From JAYQKL01 sp049889535 (GTDB lineage: Bacteria; Pseudomonadota; Alphaproteobacteria; RS24): a stretch of DNA of 64,000 nt. Position numbers and translations under genes: made by a program. The stretch is from assembly GCA_049889535.1 (NCBI GenBank), contig JBMHDF010000013.1, positions 62,001 to 126,000 on the forward strand, written 5' to 3'. Under the pieces are notes generated by a model that was given only the letters and a program-made list of their open reading frames with translations, did not search any database and was not told the DNA's origin. How positions within the stretch are numbered: position 1 is the first letter of the stretch; each line of letters opens with the position of its first letter. This document shows, piece after piece, positions 58,563 through 64,000 of the stretch.

Positions 58563-59537
58563 TTAAGGCGAAAGGTTAAAAACACGGGTTGGATAAAACC
58601 GACCCTCTTCGATGCGACCCAGAGCAATTGGCTTATCGTTTTGCATGGCATTTATTTGCAATGCAAGCACCGGCTCATTTATCAAACCAAATGCTGATAA
58701 GTGCTTTGGAGGCACCAGAATAGACCGCCCCATTTTCAAATGCTGCGCCTCTTTTTCATCAACTGGCAGTGCCGGGATGTCGTCCAGCGCTGTCGTTAAT
58801 GGAAGGAGAAGTTGGTCAAGAGCCGAATAATCAGCCTGACAGTCTTCCGTCTGGGCGGCAATATGGACTAAATCCAAACATTTTTCCAGCCCTATTGCAG
58901 TTTTTTCTGCAAAAGCACCCACTTGCACGCGTCTTAAGGCGGAAATATGGCCTTTTGTGCCTAAAAAAGCTGCTAAATCACGCCCCAAAGCCCGAATATA
59001 AGTACCTTTGCCACATTTTACGCGCAACCGCGCGTGGTCTGCATCTGGGCGGTCTACCAGCTCCAGCGTCTCAATAATGATCGGGCGCGCCGCAAGCGTT
59101 ACCTCTTCTCCCGCCCGCGCCCGCCGATAGGCGCGCTCCCCATCAATCTTCAACGCCGAATAAGCGGGCGGCACTTGCTCTATTTCGCCAATAAAATGGG
59201 GCAAAGCGGCTGAAATTTCAGGCGTCTGCGGGCGCCTGTCAGATGTCTCCATCAGCTCGCCCTCGCGGTCATCTGTGGTGGTGGTTGCGCCAAAACATAA
59301 AGTAAACTCATATGTTTTTTCAGCATTCATTAAAAAGGGGACCGTTTTGGTGGCTTCACCAAAAGCAATCGGTAATATGCCACTTGCCAGCGGGTCAAGT
59401 GTGCCAGCATGGCCAGCCTTTTGAGCGCCAAAAATTTTTCGAAGGCGATTGACCGCTTGTGCCGAGCTCATCTCTTCTGGCTTGTCAAAATTAAGCCACC
59501 CCGAAAGCGCGCGGCCTTTTCGTTTACGCGCCATCAT
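58563..59537 (-). CDS. truB: tRNA pseudouridine synthase B
   Basis: Makes pseudouridine 55 in tRNA. 324 residues; catalytic Asp48 in AGHAGTLDPLASGILP, then KTYEFTLCFGATTTTDD, VPPAYSALKIDGERAY and GKGTYIRALGRDLA. The C-terminal PUA-like part (GLINEPVLALQI) is present. Its start overlaps the rbfA stop by 14 bases. Confidence 0.95.
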   Translation of the reverse strand: MMARKRKGRALSGWLNFDKPEEMSSAQAVNRLRKIFGAQKAGHAGTLDPLASGILPIAFGEATKTVPFLMNAEKTYEFTLCFGATTTTDDREGELMETSDRRPQTPEISAALPHFIGEIEQVPPAYSALKIDGERAYRRARAGEEVTLAARPIIIETLELVDRPDADHARLRVKCGKGTYIRALGRDLAAFLGTKGHISALRRVQVGAFAEKTAIGLEKCLDLVHIAAQTEDCQADYSALDQLLLPLTTALDDIPALPVDEKEAQHLKMGRSILVPPKHLSAFGLINEPVLALQINAMQNDKPIALGRIEEGRFYPTRVFNLSP

Positions 59538-59946
59538 CTTCTAAGGGCTGGTCGCGCAAATCATCTTGTACTTTTTCATCGGATAAAAGCGCGCGCATTG
59601 CCTCTGCATTATCAAAACTATCATCAATTTTAAAAACCAGATTGGGCACATATTTAAGTCGCAGACCGCGACTCATTTCGGCCCGCAAACGCGGCGCCAT
59701 CTGATTGAGCTGGGTGACGGCTTCTTGCTGGCCGACACCCCCCAAAGGCATAATAAAAGCTGTCGCATTTCTCAGGTCGGGGCTGGCTGAAACCTCTGTC
59801 ACCGTGATAAGCCGCATATCCAGCTTAATATCGGTCAGTTCATTGCGCGCAAAAACTTCGCACAGGCGGTGACGAAATAATTCACCGACCCGCAATTGAC
59901 GTTGGCTTGGGCCACGTTGATTTCCAGAAGTTTTACGTTTCATCAC
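59524..59946 (-). CDS. rbfA: Ribosome-binding factor A
   Basis: 140 residues. SQRQLRVGELFRHRLCEVF at the start, SPDLRNATAFIMPLGG in the middle and LRLKYVPNLVFKIDDSFDNA near the end are the RbfA signatures (KH-like fold). It matures the 16S 5' end. Overlaps truB, in the nusA-infB operon. Confidence 0.94.
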   Translation of the reverse strand: MMKRKTSGNQRGPSQRQLRVGELFRHRLCEVFARNELTDIKLDMRLITVTEVSASPDLRNATAFIMPLGGVGQQEAVTQLNQMAPRLRAEMSRGLRLKYVPNLVFKIDDSFDNAEAMRALLSDEKVQDDLRDQPLEDDGA

Positions 59947-59983
59947 AGACTCACAAGACCGGTCTTTCGCTGGCCAGCTATGT

Positions 59984-62446
59984 TTAATCGTCCAGGCTAC
60001 GAGCGATTTCTTCTACCTCAAAACATTCAATCACATCGCCGACTTTAAGGTCATCATAATTTTCAAAAGCCATGCCGCATTCCTGGCCGCCATTGACTTC
60101 TTTGACCTCATCTTTAAAGCGGCGCAAAGAACTCAAATCACCCTCATGTATCACCACACTATCACGGATAAGACGCACCCGCGCCCCACGCCGCACCAAA
60201 CCGTCGGTCACACGACACCCTGCCACTTTGCCTGATTTTGAAATGTTAAACACTTCCAAGACTTCCGCATTGCCCAGCATGGTTTCGCGCAAATCAGGTG
60301 AGAGCATGCCAGACATGGCCGCCTTAATATCATCAACAAGATCATAAATAACGCTATAATAACGTATCTCAATGCCTTGCTCTTCAGCTAAATTTCGTGC
60401 CTGACCATTGGCGCGCACATTAAAGCCAATCACTGGCGCGTTCGAGGCCGTTGCCAAAGTAATATCACTTTCTGTCACGCCGCCAACGGCTGAATGCACA
60501 ACCCGCGCTTTGACCTCATCATTACCCAATTTTTCAATGGCTTGTGTAATTGCTTCGGCAGAACCCTGCACATCAGCCTTGACCACAATCGCCATTTCTT
60601 GCGTATCGGTTTCTTTCAGCTGTTTCAGCATCTGGTCAAGTGATGAACGAGCGCCAGAAACAGCCTTGTTTTGCCGCGCTAACCGTTCGCGATATTCAGC
60701 AATCTCGCGCGCTTTAGCTTCATTCTCAACCACATTGAAAATATCACCTGCGGCTGGTGTGCCTCCCGCACCCAGCACTTCAACAGGCATAGATGGGCCT
60801 GCTTCTTTCAAGTTTTCGCCCTTATCATTGAGCATAGCGCGCACGCGGCCAGAGACTTCACCCGCCACGAATATATCGCCCACTTTTAATGTCCCGCGCT
60901 GCACCAAAATGGTCGAAACCGCACCGCGGCCTTTATCCAATTTGGCTTCAATCACAATACCATTGGCCTCGCGGTCCGGATTGGCTTTCAACTCAAGCAG
61001 CTCGGCCTGCAATAAGACCGCCTCAATCAAATTATCAAGACCATCACCTTTCAGCGCAGAAACTTCAACAAATTGTGTATCACCGCCCATATCTTCAGAA
61101 ATAATTTCATGTTGCAGCAAATCATTTTTAACGCGTGTCGGGTCAGCCTCTGGCTTATCCATTTTATTAACCGCAACAATGATAGGCACCTCAGCCGCTT
61201 TGGCATGGTTAATTGCCTCAACAGTTTGTGGCATCACCCCATCATCAGCAGCCACAACCAAAATCACAATATCTGTCACTTTTGCCCCACGCGCGCGCAT
61301 AGACGTAAAGGCGGCATGGCCAGGCGTGTCAATAAAGGTGACGCGTTGGTCATCTTGCGTCAGCACTTGATACGCCCCAATATGCTGGGTGATGCCGCCC
61401 GCCTCAACACCAACAATGTCGGTTTTGCGCAACGCATCCAGCAAAGAGGTTTTCCCGTGATCCACATGTCCCATGACCGTCACAACAGGAGGGCGCGGTT
61501 GTTTCACATCATCATCGTCATCATCGGTATCAATCGTGTCCTCAATATCAGCTTCAGTCACCCGATTAACTTTATGGCCCAACTCTTCTGCCAGCAATTC
61601 AGCCGTATCCGCATCAATTGTGTCATTGATTTTTGCCATCACGCCCTGCTGCATAAGCAGTTTAATCACATCAACAGCGCGCTCGGCCATGCGGTTAGCC
61701 AGCTCTTGTATGGTAATGGTTTCCGGCAATGTAATGGTGCGTGAAACTTTTTCGCGGGGCTCATTAGATTGTGTTTGGCGTTTTTCGCGTTCGCGGCGAC
61801 GACGAATTGACGCCATTGAGCGCACGCGGTCCTCATCCTTTAACGCATCATTAATCGTAAGCTTGCCTGAACGGCGACGCTCTGGTTCGCTGCGTTTGGC
61901 GACTTTGCGCGGCGCTTCTTTTTTTTCTGGCTTTTCAACTGGCGTAATTTTGCGGGCTGCAGGCTTGCTCGCAGCAGGGTTATCTTTATTCTCGATAGGT
62001 GGGGGCGGCGCTAGAGCAGCCTCTTCCGCTAACTTTGCAAGCTTTTCAGCCTCTTCGGCTTCTTGCTTTGCAGCTTCCTCTGCACGCCGCGTCGCTTCTT
62101 CAGCGGCCTGTACCGCGCGCAATTTTTCTTGTTCTTTTTCTTCCTCTGCGCGTAGTTTTGCTTCTGCAACCGCCGCCAAACGCGCCTCTTGTTCGCTCTT
62201 GCTCAGGCCACCGAGACTTTTCGGCGTTTCTTCAGCTGGTGTCGGCGTCGCAGGCTTCTCCTCAGCAGGTTTGGCAGTCTGACCAGGTGTGACAATTCTT
62301 TTGCGCTTTTTCTCAACAACAACAGACTTCGACCGCCCATGCGAAAAGCTCTGCCGAACCTGACCGGATTCAACAGTTCTTTTCAAGCTGAGGGTTTTGC
62401 CCTGTTTGCCGTCAGTTTTTTCGTTTTTGTCACTATCACTCATCAT
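59984..62446 (-). CDS. infB: Translation initiation factor IF-2
   Basis: GTPase that recruits fMet-tRNA to the 30S. 820 residues. A long low-complexity N-terminus (Glu/Ala-rich coiled coil about 83-145) is followed by the IF2_N domain (ITIQELANRMAERAVDVI near 244) and an Asp run (307-313), then the G domain: GHVDHGKT 326-333, DTPGHAAF and NKMDKPEAD. Domains II-IV follow to the end. The N-terminal length is normal for alphaproteobacteria. Confidence 0.97.
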   Translation of the reverse strand: MMSDSDKNEKTDGKQGKTLSLKRTVESGQVRQSFSHGRSKSVVVEKKRKRIVTPGQTAKPAEEKPATPTPAEETPKSLGGLSKSEQEARLAAVAEAKLRAEEEKEQEKLRAVQAAEEATRRAEEAAKQEAEEAEKLAKLAEEAALAPPPPIENKDNPAASKPAARKITPVEKPEKKEAPRKVAKRSEPERRRSGKLTINDALKDEDRVRSMASIRRRREREKRQTQSNEPREKVSRTITLPETITIQELANRMAERAVDVIKLLMQQGVMAKINDTIDADTAELLAEELGHKVNRVTEADIEDTIDTDDDDDDVKQPRPPVVTVMGHVDHGKTSLLDALRKTDIVGVEAGGITQHIGAYQVLTQDDQRVTFIDTPGHAAFTSMRARGAKVTDIVILVVAADDGVMPQTVEAINHAKAAEVPIIVAVNKMDKPEADPTRVKNDLLQHEIISEDMGGDTQFVEVSALKGDGLDNLIEAVLLQAELLELKANPDREANGIVIEAKLDKGRGAVSTILVQRGTLKVGDIFVAGEVSGRVRAMLNDKGENLKEAGPSMPVEVLGAGGTPAAGDIFNVVENEAKAREIAEYRERLARQNKAVSGARSSLDQMLKQLKETDTQEMAIVVKADVQGSAEAITQAIEKLGNDEVKARVVHSAVGGVTESDITLATASNAPVIGFNVRANGQARNLAEEQGIEIRYYSVIYDLVDDIKAAMSGMLSPDLRETMLGNAEVLEVFNISKSGKVAGCRVTDGLVRRGARVRLIRDSVVIHEGDLSSLRRFKDEVKEVNGGQECGMAFENYDDLKVGDVIECFEVEEIARSLDD

Positions 62447-62471
62447 CTACCGTTTCATTTATTGAGCTATC

Positions 62472-63086
62472 CTAATCGGATACCTCTTCATCTAAATCCA
62501 AATCTTCAGCCTGGTAAAGAGACAAACGAGATATATCCCTATCCAAGCGTTCAGACCAGCCCTTTTCTGTTACAACAGCATGGACAATATTTTCTCGTCC
62601 CATTGCCGCGCTTAATGCCGAAATTGGCAAAAGCGAACAGACTTTAACCCCGTTTTGACGCGCCAAAGACACCATTTTCTGCCGTCCGTGAATCGCCGCA
62701 TCTGAAGCGCAAAAAAGCAATTGCGCCTCCTTTTGTGTGAGCGCCGCCGATACTTTGGCGAAGCCCAATTTGATAGCGCCTGCTTTTCTAGCCAAACCAA
62801 TAAGGCTCAATAAATGCGCCTCCATTTGCTGGCCTAAAAAAACCGCCAAATCATCACGCCAGCTCAATGCCGCACCGGCTACTGATGAAAACTGATCCTC
62901 ATGCAGGGCCTGCTCAAGAACCGATTTTTTCCCAATCAACCATAAAGCTTGACCGGGTAAACGCTCTGCCAAATCTGGCACAAGCTCATGTGATGGCGAA
63001 ACAACAAATTTCAAAAGCTGTGACCTCTCGGTTGAGCCGCTGACCAGACATTTGACCAGTGATTTTTGCTGTCCCCGATTTGCCAC
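62472..63086 (-). CDS. YlxR (DUF448) plus L7Ae-like RNA-binding protein
   Basis: 204 residues with two domains: N-terminal YlxR (KCLVSGSTERSQLLKFVV, then DLAERLPGQALWL) and a C-terminal L7Ae-like part (LLSLIGLARKAGAIKLGFAKV). This two-domain form is common in alphaproteobacteria. The YlxR GRGAW motif is changed to GQALW. Always between nusA and infB, so a role in transcription-translation linkage is likely but not settled. Confidence 0.88.
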   Translation of the reverse strand: MANRGQQKSLVKCLVSGSTERSQLLKFVVSPSHELVPDLAERLPGQALWLIGKKSVLEQALHEDQFSSVAGAALSWRDDLAVFLGQQMEAHLLSLIGLARKAGAIKLGFAKVSAALTQKEAQLLFCASDAAIHGRQKMVSLARQNGVKVCSLLPISALSAAMGRENIVHAVVTEKGWSERLDRDISRLSLYQAEDLDLDEEVSD

Positions 63087-63126
63087 CTAAACTCCTTTGT
63101 GATGCCACCATCTCATATAACAAGCT

Positions 63127-63999
63127 TTAGCTTGCTGTCTCCTCTGACCCTGCATCTACAGGCGCTTCGCCCGCAGCGAATTGGGTCTCCGCATCATCAG
63201 CCTCCTCAGCTTCCTCAGCTTCCTCTTCAGCGCGCTGCGCATCAAGCTCTTCTTGAGTCAGCCAGCCAACCGCGACCCGGCTACTCATAATCATATGCTC
63301 AGCCTCTTCAGCCGACACATCAAACCCGTCCAGAATACCTGGCTGGCGGGTGCGTTGACCGTCAATGGTTTCAAACCAGCCCACCAAATCATCTGGTACG
63401 CAGCCAGCAAAATCTTCCATTGTGAAAACATCATTCTTGCCCAATGCCACCAGCATGCGCATATCAAGACCTTCAACCCCAAGCAGCTCATCAGCGACAC
63501 CAAGCGCTTTGCGCTCTTCATCAAGCTTGGCGTTTTGGGCCTCAATAAAATCAAGCGCCCGACGCTGCAGCTCCTCAGCAGTGTCATCGTCAAAGCCCTC
63601 AATATAGGTGATTTCTTCTAGGGGCACATAAGCGACTTCTTCAACTGTCGCAAAACCTTCAGAGGCCAGAAGTTGCGCAATCATTTCGTCAACATCCAAT
63701 GCTTCCATAAAGCTTTCTGTGCGTTCGGCAAACTCGGCCTGACGGCGCTCGGATTCCTCAGCCTCCGTCATAATATCTATATCCCAACCCGTAAGCTGAG
63801 AAGCCAACCGCACATTCTGTCCACGCCGGCCAATCGCAAGGCTAAGCTGGTCATCAGGCACACAGACCTCAATGCGCTGCGCATCTTCATCAAGCACAAC
63901 TTTTGAAACCTCTGCTGGTGCCAAAGCGTTAACAATGAAACTCGCGGAGTCATCTGTCCATGTAATAATATCAACTTTTTCGCCCTGCAGCTCATTCAC
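63127..63999 (-). CDS. nusA: Transcription termination/antitermination factor NusA, C-terminal part (partial)
   Basis: The last 290 residues; the gene begins beyond the window. The second KH domain (DDQLSLAIGRRGQNVRLA and TGWDIDI) and two acidic helix-hairpin repeats (EGFATVEEVAYVPLEEI, then MLVALGKNDVFTMEDFA) are clear. The tail is rich in Glu and Ala. It acts on RNA polymerase at pauses. First gene of the row leading to infB. Confidence 0.95.
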   Translation of the reverse strand: MNELQGEKVDIITWTDDSASFIVNALAPAEVSKVVLDEDAQRIEVCVPDDQLSLAIGRRGQNVRLASQLTGWDIDIMTEAEESERRQAEFAERTESFMEALDVDEMIAQLLASEGFATVEEVAYVPLEEITYIEGFDDDTAEELQRRALDFIEAQNAKLDEERKALGVADELLGVEGLDMRMLVALGKNDVFTMEDFAGCVPDDLVGWFETIDGQRTRQPGILDGFDVSAEEAEHMIMSSRVAVGWLTQEELDAQRAEEEAEEAEEADDAETQFAAGEAPVDAGSEETAS

Positions 64000-64000
64000 C

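Noticed and set aside
60408..61370. 320-residue plus-strand frame opposite infB
   Set aside because: Ser/Thr-rich translation typical of the complement of a conserved coding region; infB is certain on the other strand.
1..64000. CRISPR array, tRNA, rRNA, IS element or prophage
   Set aside because: I saw no regularly spaced repeats, no cloverleaf-like intergenic segments, no transposase or integrase motifs; gaps are short and mostly explained.

Overview
This window looks like a chromosomal segment of an alphaproteobacterium. The evidence is the RegB/RegA redox pair next to a SCO1/SenC gene, an Irr-type Fur regulator divergent from fabA-fabB, metX-metW, the chorismate mutase-hisC-tyrA cluster, a DUF2125 protein, and dnaA-dnaN-recF-gyrB close to rpsT. 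Base composition is near balanced by eye, with AT-rich intergenic gaps. Together these fit a free-living, possibly marine lineage such as SAR116, but that placement is inference. Genes are tightly packed, many share ATGA-type overlaps, and I saw no broken genes, tRNA, rRNA, IS element, prophage or CRISPR array.

Layout. 0-5 kb: end of argH, lptM-like lipoprotein, lysA, ftsE-ftsX, a YdcF/DUF218 protein and a DUF2125 protein. 5-15 kb: amino acid and cofactor synthesis (chorismate mutase, hisC, tyrA; metX-metW; gloB; a pabB-pabA-pabC folate operon) ending in rpmF (L32). 15-27.5 kb: an accessory metabolic block with a PQQ-type sugar dehydrogenase, malate synthase G, a MAPEG protein, an epoxide hydrolase-like enzyme, three crotonases, an acyl-CoA dehydrogenase, septation protein YciB, a trans-acting enoyl reductase/saccharopine dehydrogenase-like protein and an LCM-like methyltransferase. 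27.5-32 kb: bioB and the RegA/RegB/ankyrin/SCO1 group. 32-41.5 kb: replication genes gyrB, recF, dnaN, dnaA, a rhodanese gene, a 550-base AT-rich gap, rpsT and mutM. 41.5-49.6 kb: ubiE-ubiB, coaBC-dut, an Rrf2 regulator with cysK and a MoeB/ThiF protein, a 2-hydroxyacid dehydrogenase and an SH3-domain protein. 49.6-55.9 kb: a DUF3501/CCG-domain Fe-S protein/rubrerythrin module, irr, fabA-fabB and small unknown genes. 55.9-64 kb: the conserved translation and RNA operon nusA-ylxR-infB-rbfA-truB-rpsO-pnp.

The strongest regulatory signal is upstream of rubrerythrin: a textbook -35/-10 pair (TTGACA, 17 bases, TATATT), a perfect Irr/ICE palindrome directly upstream of the -35, and a second perfect 21-bp palindrome starting at the predicted transcription start. 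With irr next door, this suggests an iron- and perhaps peroxide-controlled unit made of rubrerythrin, a heterodisulfide-reductase-like Fe-S protein and DUF3501. Other points worth a look are two crotonases lacking both hydratase glutamates, a MoeB-like protein without its zinc cysteines, a chorismate mutase with an unassigned C-terminal domain, hairpins in the rpsT and pnp leaders, and an oriC-like gap beside dnaA that lacks consensus DnaA boxes.
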